Source of the DNA: Buchnera aphidicola (Sitobion avenae)
GTDB taxonomy: Bacteria; Pseudomonadota; Gammaproteobacteria; Enterobacterales; Enterobacteriaceae
Reading direction: 5' to 3'
NCBI RefSeq assembly: GCF_005082585.1
Contig: NZ_CP034855.1
Coordinates: 434,001 to 498,000 of the forward strand
Length of the DNA: 64,000 nt
Under the pieces are notes generated by a model. The model did not search any database. It was not told the DNA's origin and was given only the letters and a program-made list of their open reading frames with translations. Numbering within the stretch: the first letter of the stretch is position 1; each line of letters starts with the position of its first letter. Shown here piece by piece: positions 1 to 9,837 of this stretch. The translations under genes were made by a program, and so were the position numbers.

Positions 1-27
1 AAAATAATAAATTTAATAAATACAGAG

Positions 28-42
28 GCTCTTTAAAAATTT
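28..42 (+). promoter_or_regulatory. boxA-like antitermination sequence (possible rRNA-operon remnant)
   Basis: The 15 bases GCTCTTTAAAAATTT closely resemble the boxA antitermination signal of enterobacterial rRNA leaders and spacers as I remember it (GCTCTTTAAAAATCT). It points rightward, but no rRNA follows: the next gene is fis, in antisense. It may be the decayed spacer of a split rRNA operon whose 16S gene lies just left of the window, or a chance match in AT-rich DNA. Low certainty. Confidence 0.25.
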
Positions 43-81
43 AAAAAACTATAAAAAATATTTTGTATTATCAATATAATT

Positions 82-120
82 TTGCACTCTCTTAATTTTT
101 TATTCAAATAGAAAGTGCAA
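82..120. terminator. inverted repeat downstream of fis
   Basis: TTGCACTCTC at 82-91 pairs with GAAAGTGCAA at 111-120 with one mismatch, around a 19-base AT-rich loop. It lies 28 bases past the fis stop codon. Neither strand has a clean U tract after the stem, so it is at best a weak terminator or transcript-end structure for fis or for a gene entering from the left. Confidence 0.3.
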
Positions 121-147
121 TAAAAAAATAAAAAATCTTTAAAATAA

Positions 148-444
148 TTAATTCATGTTATATTTTTTTAGTTTTTTGCGTAACGTACTACGATTTATTC
201 CCATCATTAAAGCAGCACGTGTTTGATTTCCTCTGGTATGCTGCATTACCATGTCCAAGAGCGGTTGTTCTAATTCAGCTAAAGCTAATTCATATAGATT
301 GTTTATATTTTTACCATTTAAATTTAATAAATAATATTTTAAAGATTTTTTAACTAATTCACGCAAAGGTTGTGTTATATTTTTATCTTTAGAATCTGTA
401 GTAGATAAAACTAAAAATTCAGTATTTATTTTTTTTTCTAACAT
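148..444 (-). CDS. fis: Fis, factor for inversion stimulation (nucleoid DNA-binding protein)
   Basis: Fis is a homodimeric nucleoid protein that bends DNA and, in E. coli, activates rRNA and tRNA promoters. The 98-residue product has exactly the E. coli length. Its C-terminal helix-turn-helix (about residues 72-98, starting [13 protein letters not shown]) is almost unchanged, whereas the N-terminal arm region has diverged. It lies 145 bases downstream of rluD on the same strand; its E. coli partner dusB is absent from this position. It is one of the very few DNA-binding regulators visible in the window. Identity is certain; whether it still regulates transcription here is inference. Confidence 0.97.
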   Translation of the reverse strand: MLEKKINTEFLVLSTTDSKDKNITQPLRELVKKSLKYYLLNLNGKNINNLYELALAELEQPLLDMVMQHTRGNQTRAALMMGINRSTLRKKLKKYNMN

Positions 445-589
445 AATACTATCAACTCTTGATTTTTTATATTGTATATATTTTTTAAGAAAATTTATTC
501 TTGAAAAGAAATAAATTATTTATTAAAAAATATATTTAAAACACTTTATTATATACATAATATATTCTATTAAATATAAAAAAAATATT

Positions 590-1528
590 TTATATTTGCA
601 AAATAAGTTTTTTCATGTCTTTAGGAAGAGGTATTGTCCAAGATACTAAACTTTTAGTAGTAGGATGATGAAAAGAAAGATGGCTGGCATGTAATGCTTG
701 TCGGGGAAATTTATGTATTTTATTAATATTGCTATCTTTGATATAATTCATTTGAATATTAGAACCTCCATAAAAAGGATCTCCTACTAATGGATATTTA
801 ATGTATAACATATGAACACGAATTTGATGTGTGCGTCCTGTTTCTAATCTTATTTGGATATGAGTATAAAATTTAAAACGTTTTATTATTTTATAATGCG
901 TAACTGCTTGTTTTCCTAAATGATGAACCATCATGCAAGTTCTTTTAGTTTGATGACGCATTATAGGTGCATTTATACTTCCACCTGAAATCATTCTTCC
1001 TTTAACAACTCCTTCATATATGCGTGTAATTTTTCTCTTTTTCAATAATTCCAATAAATAATTATAGGAAAAAATAGTTTTGGCAATGACCATTAATCCA
1101 CTGGTATCTTTGTCCAAACGATGGACTATACCTGCACGGGGTAAATTTTTTATATTCGCATAATGATATATTAGACCGTTCAAAACGGTTCCTGTTTGAT
1201 TGCCGGAACCTGGATGAACAACTAAACCAGAAGGTTTATTAATTACTAATATATCATGATCTTCATATACAGTATTCAAGAAAATATTTTCAGGAATATT
1301 GAATAATAAATCTTTATCAAAAGGATGAATAGTAAGAGTTTCTCCTCCTAATATTTTTTTGTCAGGTTGATTCACAATTCTATGATTGACATATACTTGA
1401 TTTGTAATAATTAACTGTTTTAAGTAAGAACGAGAATATTGTTTAAATAACTTAGATAAAACTAGATCTAATCTTTTTCCTGATAGAGAAAAACATGATA
1501 CCAGAGCACTTAATTCTATTTTTTTCAA
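590..1528 (-). CDS. rluD: 23S rRNA pseudouridine synthase RluD
   Basis: RluD makes pseudouridines 1911, 1915 and 1917 in helix 69 of 23S rRNA, important for ribosome assembly and for release-factor function. The 312-aa product (E. coli 326) has an N-terminal S4-type RNA-binding domain (about residues 17-70) and the RluA-family catalytic domain. The motif HRLDKDTSG places the catalytic aspartate at residue 139, the E. coli number. It is divergent from bamD, as in E. coli (yfiI/yfiO), with 144 bases between them that presumably carry both promoters. Orthology is clear from collinearity and the motif. Confidence 0.95.
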   Translation of the reverse strand: MKKIELSALVSCFSLSGKRLDLVLSKLFKQYSRSYLKQLIITNQVYVNHRIVNQPDKKILGGETLTIHPFDKDLLFNIPENIFLNTVYEDHDILVINKPSGLVVHPGSGNQTGTVLNGLIYHYANIKNLPRAGIVHRLDKDTSGLMVIAKTIFSYNYLLELLKKRKITRIYEGVVKGRMISGGSINAPIMRHQTKRTCMMVHHLGKQAVTHYKIIKRFKFYTHIQIRLETGRTHQIRVHMLYIKYPLVGDPFYGGSNIQMNYIKDSNINKIHKFPRQALHASHLSFHHPTTKSLVSWTIPLPKDMKKLILQI

Positions 1529-1672
1529 TATAGTTACTCCTACACACTTAAATAATTTTTTTATAACTTAAAAACTGAATCTTTAATATTCATAGAGTAT
1601 GATATTCTATATAATTACAAATACAAACATTTTTAATAAATAATCTTATTAATTTAAACTGAATATATAATA

Positions 1673-2416
1673 ATGAAAAAAAAGAACAGTATTATATTTA
1701 TTTTTATGATTTTATTCTTAAGCTCAATAGTACATTCTAAATCTTTAAAAAATTTTCATTTTATGAAAATATACACTCTCTATGAAGAATCTAAAAAAGA
1801 GTTGAGAAAAGAACATTTTGATAATGCAATATCTATATTAGAAAAAATAAAAAAAAATAATATTGCTAATATTAAAAATGATAAAATTCAAATGCATTTA
1901 ATTTACGCTTATTACAAGAATTTAAATTTCAATACAGCTCTTAAAAATACAGAAGAATTTATACGTTTTTATCCAAAACACCCGAATATAGATTATGTCA
2001 TATATATGCAATGTTTAATTAAAATATCTTTAGATAAAAATATATTTTTTAATATCTTACCTATAGAGTACCATAAAAATGATATTAATCATGCAGTAAA
2101 CGCATTCTTTCAATTAAAGAATTTTATTTATCAATATCCCAATAGTTCTTATGTTATAAATGCTAAAAAAAACTTAATTTATCTTAAAAATCGTTTATCA
2201 GAAAATGAATTCAAAATATTAAAATTTTATTTTTCTCATAAAGAATATATAGCAGTTATAAATAGAGGAGAAGAAATGATTGAAAAATATTCAGAAACAC
2301 CAGCTGCACGAAAAGCTCTTATATATATAGAAAAATCTTATAAAGCATTAAAGATTTTTGATACAGCAAAAAAAATATCAAAAATTATTTTATTAAATAA
2401 AACTCAAGAAACTTAA
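1673..2416 (+). CDS. bamD: BamD, outer-membrane protein assembly factor, without lipobox cysteine
   Basis: BamD is the essential TPR-like component of the BAM complex that inserts beta-barrel proteins into the outer membrane. The 247-aa product aligns throughout with E. coli BamD (245 aa), for example LIYAYYKN near residue 76 and [10 protein letters not shown] near 103-112. The N-terminus is a typical signal (KKK followed by a hydrophobic stretch to about residue 21), but where E. coli has the lipobox LAGC this protein reads LSSIVHS, with no cysteine. The only cysteine is C114, well inside the protein. It therefore probably cannot be lipidated and may be cleaved by ordinary signal peptidase or kept as an anchor. 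It sits between divergent rluD and alaS. Confidence 0.93.
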   Translation: MKKKNSIIFIFMILFLSSIVHSKSLKNFHFMKIYTLYEESKKELRKEHFDNAISILEKIKKNNIANIKNDKIQMHLIYAYYKNLNFNTALKNTEEFIRFYPKHPNIDYVIYMQCLIKISLDKNIFFNILPIEYHKNDINHAVNAFFQLKNFIYQYPNSSYVINAKKNLIYLKNRLSENEFKILKFYFSHKEYIAVINRGEEMIEKYSETPAARKALIYIEKSYKALKIFDTAKKISKIILLNKTQET

Positions 2417-2500
2417 AACTCGAAAAAAATTTTTTATGTTCAATTTATAAACATTGTCCATAAATATTATTTTATAATTATTTTAATAATAAATAATATA

Positions 2501-2526
2501 ACGAATTCTATTTTTAGAACGTTCGT
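2501..2526 (+). other. short bulged hairpin upstream of alaS
   Basis: ACGAATTCT at 2501-2509 can pair with AGAACGTTCGT at 2516-2526 with a two-base bulge and a short loop. It is one of the few G/C-containing palindromic elements in the bamD-alaS gap. No U tract follows directly. It could be a weak terminator for bamD, or a leader structure of alaS; the sequence does not decide. Confidence 0.25.
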
Positions 2527-2561
2527 ATAATTAATATGTATTTTTTAGATCAACAAGAAAA

Positions 2562-5201
2562 ATGATGAAAATAACAACAGATAAAATACGCGAAGATTTT
2601 TTAAAATTTTTCACAGAAAAAGAACATGTAATTATCCCTAGTAGTTCTTTAGTTCCACACAATGATCCAACATTATTATTTACTAATGCAGGTATGAACC
2701 AATTCAAAGAAATATTTCTAGGTGAAAAAAAAAGTGATTATCCACGCGTAGTTACTGTTCAACGCTGTTTGAGAACTGGAGGAAAACATAATGATTTAGA
2801 AAATGTAGGATACACTTCAAAACATCATACGTTTTTTGAGATGCTTGGAAATTTTAGTTTTGGTGATTATTTTAAACAAAAAGCAATTGAATATGCTTGG
2901 GAATTATTAACATCACATAAATGGTTTAATATACCTCAAAATAAATTATGGATTTCAGTATATAAAAATGATAACGAAGCATATGAAATATGGAAAAACA
3001 TCATTAAAATACCTTCTGAACGTATTATAAGAATAGGTGATAGAAGTGATGCTCAATATGATTCTGAAAATTTTTGGCAAATGGGTGATAGAGGACCATG
3101 TGGTCCTTGTACTGAAATATTTTATGATTATGAAAATACAATTATCAATCATTCATTAGAATTCTTAGAAAATAAAAATAATCGTTTTATTGAAATTTGG
3201 AATATTGTTTTTATAGAATTCAATCGTGTTTCACAAACAAAAATTATTCCTTTAGAAACTAAATCTATAGATACAGGTATGGGATTAGAAAGAATATCTT
3301 CTGTTTTGCAAAATGTTAACTCTAATTACAATATAGATATATTTAAAAAATTAATAAAAAAGATATCTATATTAAGTCCAATACAAGATTTGAACCATAT
3401 CTCTTTAAAAGTTATAGCAGATCACATTAGATCTTGTGCATATATTATCGCAGATGATATTGTCCCATCAAATGAACATAGAGGTTATGTTTTAAGAAGA
3501 ATTATTAGAAGAGCATTAAGACATGGTCATAAACTTGGAATTAAAAAAAAATTTTTTTATAAATTAGTTTCTAGTTTGATTCAAGTTATGGGAAATACAG
3601 CTAATATTTTAAAAGAAAAAAAAGAAAAAATAGAAGAAATTCTAAAAATAGAAGAAATGCAATTTTCTTATACTCTTGATAAAGGTTTAAAAATATTACA
3701 TCATGAAATTAAGAAAACACATAATAATATATTGCCTGGTAAAACTGCATTTTATCTTTATGATACGTTTGGATTTCCAATTGACTTAACAGCTGATGTT
3801 TGTCGTGAAAAAAATATAAAAATAGATTACAATAGCTATACATTAGCAAAAGAAAAACAAAAAAAACAATCAAATATTAATAAAAAATTCCATAAAAATT
3901 ACAATGATAATATTATTTTAAATGATATTTGTATTTTTAAAGGTTATGAAAAATACAAAACAAAATCATTAATAAAATATATTTTTATAAATAATAAATC
4001 TGTTGAAAATATTAAAAAAAATGAAAACGGAATTATTTTTCTTGATCAAACACCATTTTATGGTGAATCAGGAGGGCAAATAGGCGATACAGGTCAATTA
4101 TATGATGATACATCATATTTTTTAGTAGAAAATACAAAAAAATACGGACAAACAATAGGACATATTGGAAAATTAATTTCAGGTGAAATTAAAATTAATA
4201 ATTCTATTTATACTCAAATTAATCAAGATTACAGACGTGAAGTTCAATTAAACCATTCAGCAACACATTTATTACATGCTGCATTAAGACAAATTTTAGG
4301 AAACAATGTCACTCAAAAAGGGTCCTTAGTAACTAATACACATTTAAGATTTGATTTTTCTTATTTTAAACCAATAGAGATGTTTCAATTACAGAAAATT
4401 GAATATATCATTAACATGAATATTCGTAATAATATTGAAATTAAAACTCAAGAATTAAATTTAGAAGAAGCTAAAAAGACAAATGCAATAGCTCTGTTTG
4501 AAAATCAATACAGTTCTATTGTACGAGTGGTATCTATAAGAGATTTTTCAATTGAACTATGTGGTGGTACACATACTAAAAGAACTGGTGATATTGGACT
4601 TTTTAAAATTATTTCTCAATCGAGCATAGCATCTGGAATTAAAAGAATTGAAGCTATGACAGGACAAAAAGCTATAAACTATTTACATGAAAAAGACAAT
4701 TATATACAAAACTTATCTAGTATATTAAATTGCAATAGTCATGATATTAAAGAAAAAATAAAAAAACTTATAATTACAAAAAAAAATTTAGAAGAAAAAG
4801 TAACTCAACTGCAAACAAAAGAAAATAAACAATACATACAAAAATTACTTAAAAATATTGACGATATACAAGGAACAAAATTTTTATTAAATATTTCTTA
4901 TAACTATGAACATAAATTATTAAGAACAATAGTTGATCAATTAAAAAAAGAACTAGTAAATACAATTACTATATTGGTAAACATTATAGACAATCGTTTT
5001 ACTATTGTTGTCGGAGTAACAAAAAATTTACTCAATTGCATAACAGCAATAGAAATTATCAATATGATTTCAAATAAAACAAATGGAAAAGGTGGAGGAA
5101 AAAAAGAAATTGCTGAAGGAGGGGGAATCTATAAAAAACAACTTCATGTTATTTTGAAAAATATAAAATTATGGATTAATACAAAATTAAATAAAATATA
5201 A
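2562..5201 (+). CDS. alaS: alanyl-tRNA synthetase
   Basis: AlaRS charges tRNA-Ala and hydrolyses mischarged Ser- and Gly-tRNA. The 879-aa protein (E. coli 876) is full length: class II catalytic core (SSSLVPHNDPTLLFTNAG near the N-terminus), editing domain with the zinc-binding HSATH (about 565-569) and CGGTH (about 667-671) motifs intact, and the C-Ala domain with a GGKGGG-type ending. The ORF starts with two consecutive ATGs (2562 and 2565) behind a weak AGAAA; either could be used. csrA follows on the same strand 173 bases downstream, as in E. coli. Confidence 0.97.
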   Translation: MMKITTDKIREDFLKFFTEKEHVIIPSSSLVPHNDPTLLFTNAGMNQFKEIFLGEKKSDYPRVVTVQRCLRTGGKHNDLENVGYTSKHHTFFEMLGNFSFGDYFKQKAIEYAWELLTSHKWFNIPQNKLWISVYKNDNEAYEIWKNIIKIPSERIIRIGDRSDAQYDSENFWQMGDRGPCGPCTEIFYDYENTIINHSLEFLENKNNRFIEIWNIVFIEFNRVSQTKIIPLETKSIDTGMGLERISSVLQNVNSNYNIDIFKKLIKKISILSPIQDLNHISLKVIADHIRSCAYIIADDIVPSNEHRGYVLRRIIRRALRHGHKLGIKKKFFYKLVSSLIQVMGNTANILKEKKEKIEEILKIEEMQFSYTLDKGLKILHHEIKKTHNNILPGKTAFYLYDTFGFPIDLTADVCREKNIKIDYNSYTLAKEKQKKQSNINKKFHKNYNDNIILNDICIFKGYEKYKTKSLIKYIFINNKSVENIKKNENGIIFLDQTPFYGESGGQIGDTGQLYDDTSYFLVENTKKYGQTIGHIGKLISGEIKINNSIYTQINQDYRREVQLNHSATHLLHAALRQILGNNVTQKGSLVTNTHLRFDFSYFKPIEMFQLQKIEYIINMNIRNNIEIKTQELNLEEAKKTNAIALFENQYSSIVRVVSIRDFSIELCGGTHTKRTGDIGLFKIISQSSIASGIKRIEAMTGQKAINYLHEKDNYIQNLSSILNCNSHDIKEKIKKLIITKKNLEEKVTQLQTKENKQYIQKLLKNIDDIQGTKFLLNISYNYEHKLLRTIVDQLKKELVNTITILVNIIDNRFTIVVGVTKNLLNCITAIEIINMISNKTNGKGGGKKEIAEGGGIYKKQLHVILKNIKLWINTKLNKI

Positions 5202-5299
5202 AAATAACAAGTATTCTTACTGTATATATTATACATGAAATACCAAATAATTATTAAAAATATGTAATCAGAATATATTATTAAAATATCTCATGGTCT

Positions 5300-5374
5300 A
5301 TGTTTAACCCTGTATTATTCATGACACCAGAAACCAGAGAGGCCGAACTCTTTCAATCTTTCAAGGAACAAAGA
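5300..5374 (+). promoter_or_regulatory. csrA leader with conserved ribosome-binding region (possible CsrA autoregulation)
   Basis: The 75 bases before csrA are unusually G+C-rich for intergenic DNA here. They end in CTTTCAAGGAACAAAGAATG, which differs by one base from the E. coli csrA ribosome-binding region as I remember it. In E. coli, CsrA represses its own translation through GGA sites there, and the GGA is kept. No stop codon interrupts the csrA frame back to 5300, so an N-terminal extension cannot be fully excluded. Confidence 0.45.
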
Positions 5375-5560
5375 ATGCTTATTCTAACTCGTCGGGTCGG
5401 TGAAACGTTAATAATTGGCGATGAGATAACTGTAACAGTACTAGGAGTTAAAGGTAACCAAGTTCGTATTGGTGTAAATGCCCCTAAAGAAGTTTCGGTA
5501 CATCGTGAAGAGATATATCAACGTATTCAAGCCGAGAAAAAAAAACAAAGAAGTTACTAA
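5375..5560 (+). CDS. csrA: CsrA, carbon storage regulator (RNA-binding)
   Basis: CsrA is a dimeric RNA-binding protein that controls translation and stability of mRNAs by binding GGA motifs near ribosome-binding sites. The start is placed at 5375, giving 61 aa, the exact E. coli length; residues are nearly identical, including LTRR (4-7) and the RNA-contacting V42-H43-R44. AAGGA 9 bases upstream is the ribosome-binding site. The reading frame stays open 25 codons further upstream to an ATG at 5300, but that stretch resembles no CsrA and is more likely leader. Both gene and leader are visibly richer in G+C than their surroundings. An intrinsic terminator follows. Confidence 0.96.
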   Translation: MLILTRRVGETLIIGDEITVTVLGVKGNQVRIGVNAPKEVSVHREEIYQRIQAEKKKQRSY

Positions 5561-5566
5561 TCAATA

Positions 5567-5610
5567 CTGCATCTTACTAAGATTAAGTAAGATGTAGTGT
5601 TTATATTTTC
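5567..5610 (+). terminator. intrinsic terminator after csrA
   Basis: CTGCATCTTACT (5567-5578) pairs with AGTAAGATGTAG (5586-5597) with one mismatch around a 7-base loop, followed by the U-rich TGTTTATATTTT. It starts six bases after the csrA stop codon and separates csrA from the tRNA genes. It is one of the clearest intrinsic terminators in the window. Confidence 0.75.
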
Positions 5611-5710
5611 TTTGAAATATAATAGATATTTTTTATATCAAAAATATATTTGACTTATATCAAAAAAAAAGTAAAATAAAACGAATAAAAATTAAAAAAT
5701 TTTATAGTTA

Positions 5711-5801
5711 GGTGAGATGGCCGAGAGGATGAAGGCGCTCCCCTGCTAAGGGAGTATGCAGAAAAAAATCTGCATCGAGGGTTCGAATCCCTCTCTCACC
5801 G
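5711..5801 (+). tRNA. serV: tRNA-Ser (anticodon GCU)
   Basis: The acceptor stem GGTGAGA (5711-5717) pairs with TCTCACC (5794-5800), with discriminator G at 5801. The anticodon stem CTCCC/GGGAG encloses the loop CTGCTAA, giving anticodon GCU for AGU/AGC codons. A long variable arm (TATGCAG...CTGCAT region) marks a class II serine tRNA. CCA is not encoded. Its place between csrA and tRNA-Arg matches E. coli serV. Confidence 0.97.
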
Positions 5802-5821
5802 CAGTAATTAAATTTTACATT

Positions 5822-5895
5822 GCATCCGTAGCTCAGTTGGATAGAGTACTCGGCTACGAACCGAGCGGTCGGAGGTTCGAATCCTTCCGGATGCA
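5822..5895 (+). tRNA. argV: tRNA-Arg (anticodon ACG)
   Basis: The acceptor GCATCCG (5822-5828) pairs with CGGATGC (5888-5894), with discriminator A at 5895. The anticodon loop CTACGAA gives anticodon ACG; in bacteria the A is deaminated to inosine by TadA so that CGU, CGC and CGA can be read. The T-arm GGAGG-TTCGAAT-CCTTC is normal. CCA is not encoded. It lies 20 bases after tRNA-Ser, as in E. coli serV-argV, where four argV-type copies have shrunk here to one. Confidence 0.97.
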
Positions 5896-5998
5896 AAAAT
5901 AAAGAATCAAAAATAATCTCTCAACTAAAAATAACAAAAAAAGTATTTATCAAATATTTTTTTATAAATATTTTAATACTTTATAGCAGGAGATAAAG

Positions 5999-7555
5999 TT
6001 GATACAAGATATCTCGAAAAAAATTGCTTGGTTAAAAGCACATCCAAAAATGTTAGAAGGTATTTTTCGAGGAATTGAACGTGAAACCTTAAGAATTCAA
6101 AAAAACGGAGATTTTTCTAAAACAACACATCCATATTCAATCGGTTCCTCTTTAACTCATAAATGGATTACTACTGATTTTTCTGAAAACTTACTAGAGT
6201 TTGTCACACCTACTAGTGATAACATAGATTATTTATTATCTTTCTTAAAAGATTTGCATTGTTTTACAGCATCTAATATCCAAAATGAACGCATGTGGCC
6301 TTTTAGTATACCTTATTGTTTTCATGATAAAATGAGTATTCCAATTGCTCAGTATGGAAGTTCTAATGCTGGAAAAATGAAAACGATTTATAGAACTGGT
6401 TTAAAAAATCGCTATGGCGATCTTATAAATACTATTTCAGGTGTGCATTATAATTTTTCACTCCCTGTATCCTTTTGGAAAAATTGGAAAGAAAATAATA
6501 AACAAGAAAATGATACTGATCAGATTTCATCTGGATATTTAAATTTAATTAGAAATTATTATCGATTTGGTTGGATTATTCCTTATTTATTTGGTTCATC
6601 ACCTGCGATCTCATCATATTTTTTAAAAAATACGCAAAAAAAATACAAATTTAAAAAAAATAAAGAAAATATATTTTATTTGCCATGGTCTACTTCATTA
6701 AGACTTAGCGATATCGGATATGCTAACACTAATATTTTAGATCTTAATATTATGTTTAATAACTTACATGAATATCTTGACTCATTAAAAAATGCTTTAG
6801 AAACACCCTCTAAAAAATTTGTTAATATAGGATTAAAAGATATAAATGGTCATTTTCAGCAATTAAATACTAATATTTTACAAATAGAAAATGAACTTTA
6901 TACTCAAATAAGACCTAAAAGAAAAACAAAAAATGGTGAATCTCTTATAGAAGCTCTAAAAAATAGAGGAATTGAATATGTAGAAATACGTTCTCTAGAT
7001 ATTAACCCATTTTCGCCTTTAGGTATAAATAAAAATCAAATACTTTTATTAGACTTATTCTTGATTTGGTGTGCTTTAATTGAGTCACCTAAAATTGATA
7101 AAACAAACTTTTTATTAATAACTAAAAATTGGGAAAAAATAATTTATGAAGGAAGAAAACCCAATCAAAAAATTTATACTAACAATCAAAATGAAACAAA
7201 AACATTAATTGAAATAAGTGAAATTATATTTAAAGATTTAAATCAAATTGCATTAATACTTGATTTTAATTCAAAGGACATATTATATCAAACAGCATGT
7301 AGAAAAACAAAATTATTCTTTCAAAATCCAGAATTAACTTATTCTGCTCAATGCTTAAAACTATTAATTGAAAAAGGCATAAAAAAAACAGGATTATATT
7401 TATCTAATAAATATCATAAAAAATTTATTAATAGTAATTATTTAAATTTAAATAAAGATATTTTAGAACAAGAAACTATACGTTCTCATCAACAACAAAT
7501 TCAAATAGAAAAAGAAGACATATTGTCTTTTGAAGAATATATACAAAAAAAATAA
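5999..7555 (+). CDS. gshA: glutamate-cysteine ligase
   Basis: GshA joins glutamate and cysteine with ATP, the first step of glutathione synthesis. The product is 518 aa, equal to E. coli, and collinear throughout (RGIERETLR near residue 24, [45 protein letters not shown]). The start is a TTG at 5999, as I recall for E. coli gshA; AGGAG at 5988-5992 lies six bases before it and fixes the choice. The gene follows the tRNA pair, as in E. coli, and converges on metK; a terminator hairpin lies immediately past its stop. It draws on cysteine that the cys cluster in this window could supply. Confidence 0.96.
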   Translation: MIQDISKKIAWLKAHPKMLEGIFRGIERETLRIQKNGDFSKTTHPYSIGSSLTHKWITTDFSENLLEFVTPTSDNIDYLLSFLKDLHCFTASNIQNERMWPFSIPYCFHDKMSIPIAQYGSSNAGKMKTIYRTGLKNRYGDLINTISGVHYNFSLPVSFWKNWKENNKQENDTDQISSGYLNLIRNYYRFGWIIPYLFGSSPAISSYFLKNTQKKYKFKKNKENIFYLPWSTSLRLSDIGYANTNILDLNIMFNNLHEYLDSLKNALETPSKKFVNIGLKDINGHFQQLNTNILQIENELYTQIRPKRKTKNGESLIEALKNRGIEYVEIRSLDINPFSPLGINKNQILLLDLFLIWCALIESPKIDKTNFLLITKNWEKIIYEGRKPNQKIYTNNQNETKTLIEISEIIFKDLNQIALILDFNSKDILYQTACRKTKLFFQNPELTYSAQCLKLLIEKGIKKTGLYLSNKYHKKFINSNYLNLNKDILEQETIRSHQQQIQIEKEDILSFEEYIQKK

Positions 7556-7580
7556 TTCTCCCATGCTGATGCACATGGGA
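7545..7580 (-). terminator. intrinsic terminator of metK, overlapping the gshA stop
   Basis: TCCCATG at 7559-7565 pairs with CATGGGA at 7574-7580 around 8 bases. Read on the minus strand, the stem is followed six bases later by eight consecutive U residues (complement of 7545-7552), which lie inside the last codons of gshA. On the plus strand no U tract follows, so termination is best supported for metK. Confidence 0.6.
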
Positions 7581-7691
7581 TATACATAAAAAAATATTAA
7601 TATACACTCTTTTTATATATAATAAACTTTAATATTAAAAAAATTTTACTAAAATATTTATTTTCTGAATAATAAAATTGTTGAAATAATT

Positions 7692-8831
7692 TTATCGAGA
7701 TAATTCATTCACTTTGTCAATTTTTTCCCACGGAAATTCTTCTCTACCAAAATGACCATACACAGCTGTTTTTAAATAAATAGGTTGAAGAAGATTCAGC
7801 ATTTTAATTAATCCATATGGGCGTAAATCAAAAATATCTCGAATTAAAGAAATCAAAGAACTATTACTTATTTTTCCAGTTCCAAAGGTGTCTATCATAA
7901 TAGAAGTAGGTTCTGCTATTCCTATAGCATAAGAAAGCTGAATCTCGCAACGGTCAGCTAAGCCAGCAGCAATAATGTTTTTAGCTACATATCTAGCTGC
8001 ATATGCTGCAGAACGATCTACTTTTGAAGGATCTTTACCAGAAAAAGCGCCTCCTCCATGTCTCGACATGCCCCCATAAGTATCAACAATAATTTTACGC
8101 CCTGTTAAACCGCAATCTCCCATAGGACCTCCTATAACAAATCTACCCGTGGGGTTAATAAAAAATTTTGTATTCTTTGTTAACCATTTATTTGGCAGTA
8201 CTGGTTTTATAATTTCATCCATAACCGCTTCTTTTAAAACATTTTGCGTAATGTTTTCTCGATGTTGAGTAGAAAAAACTACAGTGTCTATTTCTAGAAT
8301 TTTTCCATCATTATATTTAAATGTAACTTGACTTTTAGCATCAGGTCTTAACCAAGGTAAAATATTTTTCTTCCTTAATTCAGATTGTTTTTTCATTAAA
8401 AGATGAGCATAAGTAATAGGAGCAGGCATTAACACTTCAGTCTCGTTAGTAGCATAACCAAATATAATTCCTTGATCTCCAGCTCCTTGTTTTAAAGGAT
8501 CAAGATGATTTATACCTTGATTAATATCTAAAGATTGTTTTCCAATTGCACTTAAAACTGCACAAGAATTAGCATCAAATCCTGAATCAGAATCAACATA
8601 ACCAATATTACTAATAGTATTTCGAGCAATTTCCTCTACATCAACCCATGCAGTTGTTGTAATCTCTCCGCCAATTAAAACCATACCCGTTTTAACATAA
8701 GTTTCACAGGCAACATGTGCCTGAAGATCTTGTTTAAGTATTTCATCCAGTAGGGCATCAGAAATTTGATCAGCAATCTTGTCAGGATGACCCTCCGAAA
8801 CAGATTCAGATGTAAAAAGATATTCAGTCAT
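7692..8831 (-). CDS. metK: S-adenosylmethionine synthetase
   Basis: MetK makes S-adenosylmethionine from methionine and ATP, the methyl donor used here by RsmE and MiaB. The 379-aa product (E. coli 384) has GHPDK (residues 14-18), GAGDQG and the phosphate-binding GGGAFSGKD loop. It is divergent from endA with about 280 bases of AT-rich DNA between them. I see no MetJ-type operator (AGACGTCT repeats) upstream, so methionine-responsive repression of the E. coli kind is not supported. A U-tract hairpin past the stop codon probably ends the transcript. Confidence 0.97.
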   Translation of the reverse strand: MTEYLFTSESVSEGHPDKIADQISDALLDEILKQDLQAHVACETYVKTGMVLIGGEITTTAWVDVEEIARNTISNIGYVDSDSGFDANSCAVLSAIGKQSLDINQGINHLDPLKQGAGDQGIIFGYATNETEVLMPAPITYAHLLMKKQSELRKKNILPWLRPDAKSQVTFKYNDGKILEIDTVVFSTQHRENITQNVLKEAVMDEIIKPVLPNKWLTKNTKFFINPTGRFVIGGPMGDCGLTGRKIIVDTYGGMSRHGGGAFSGKDPSKVDRSAAYAARYVAKNIIAAGLADRCEIQLSYAIGIAEPTSIMIDTFGTGKISNSSLISLIRDIFDLRPYGLIKMLNLLQPIYLKTAVYGHFGREEFPWEKIDKVNELSR

Positions 8832-9113
8832 ATTTTATCCACTTGATTTAAAAATAATTTAATTTCTACATTCTAAGAAATAAAAAAATTTTTTAAAGTA
8901 TAAATCTTAAATAGAAGATATATTGAAATTTAGATTGTTTTTCATTTATAATAAAATATTACTTCATTATAATATTTTTTAAAATAAAAACTTATAACTA
9001 GATATTTGTTTTTAAAATATAAAATATAGTATTTTTCTAAAAAAGAAAAATAAAATATATTTTGAATTACAACATATTATAAATATTTATTATAAAAAAT
9101 AGAAAAAATAAAA

Positions 9114-9826
9114 ATGCTAAAAAAATTATTTATTACTATGATTAGTATGTTTTTTTTTTGTCTTTGAATAAACAAAATAATTTTAAAAAAAATACTATAA
9201 AAAATTTCTATCAAGCCAAACTTATATCAATTAAAATTCATCAAAATGCACCAGGCTCGTTTTATTGTGGATGTAAAATCATTTGGAAACAAAAAAAGGG
9301 AATTCCTAATCTATATTCCTGTGGATATAAAATTAGAAAAAATAAAAATCGTGCAATAAGAATTGAATGGGAACATGTAGTGCCAGCATGGCAATTCGGA
9401 CATAAAAAAAAATGCTGGAAAACAGGAGGTCGTAAAAAATGTACTGCAAATCAAAGATATAAATATATTGAATCTGATCTTCATAATTTACAACCGGCTA
9501 TTGGAGAAATAAATGGAGATCGTTCTAACTTTATATATGGAGAGTTAAATAATAAAACTTCACTATATGGAAGATGTAATATGAAAATAGATTTTCAAAA
9601 AAAAATAGCAGAACCACCTGAAAGAGCTCGGGGTGCTATAGCGAGAACTTATTTTTATATGAGCAAAAAATATAATATTATTTTATCACAAAACGAAAAA
9701 AAAATATTTAAAATATGGAATAAAAATTTTCCTGTAACCAAATGGGAGTGTGAAAGAGAAAAATTAATATTTAAAATACAAGGAAATCATAATAATTATA
9801 TTTATAAACAATGCTATAAACAATAA
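9114..9826 (+). pseudogene. endA: endonuclease I (EndA), one-base frameshift in a T10 tract within the signal peptide
   Basis: EndA is a periplasmic non-specific endonuclease. An ATG at 9114 opens a signal peptide ([13 protein letters not shown]) that runs into a stop after ten T's at 9150-9159. The mature enzyme continues two positions out of register, from 9160 to 9826, and matches E. coli EndA throughout ([23 protein letters not shown] with the catalytic histidine, YPVT-type PVTKWECER). One added T yields 237 aa (E. coli 235) with an intact signal. The downstream part alone could start at TTG 9158, but would lack a signal. It may be a pseudogene, be rescued by slippage, or be an assembly error. 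rsmE follows 11 bases later. Confidence 0.85.
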
Positions 9827-9837
9827 AAAAGAAAAAT

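Noticed and set aside
5708..5896. 62-codon minus-strand ORF containing ERGIRTLD
   Set aside because: It lies entirely antisense to the tRNA-Ser and tRNA-Arg genes. The GIRTLD-type peptide is a well-known false translation of tRNA genes.
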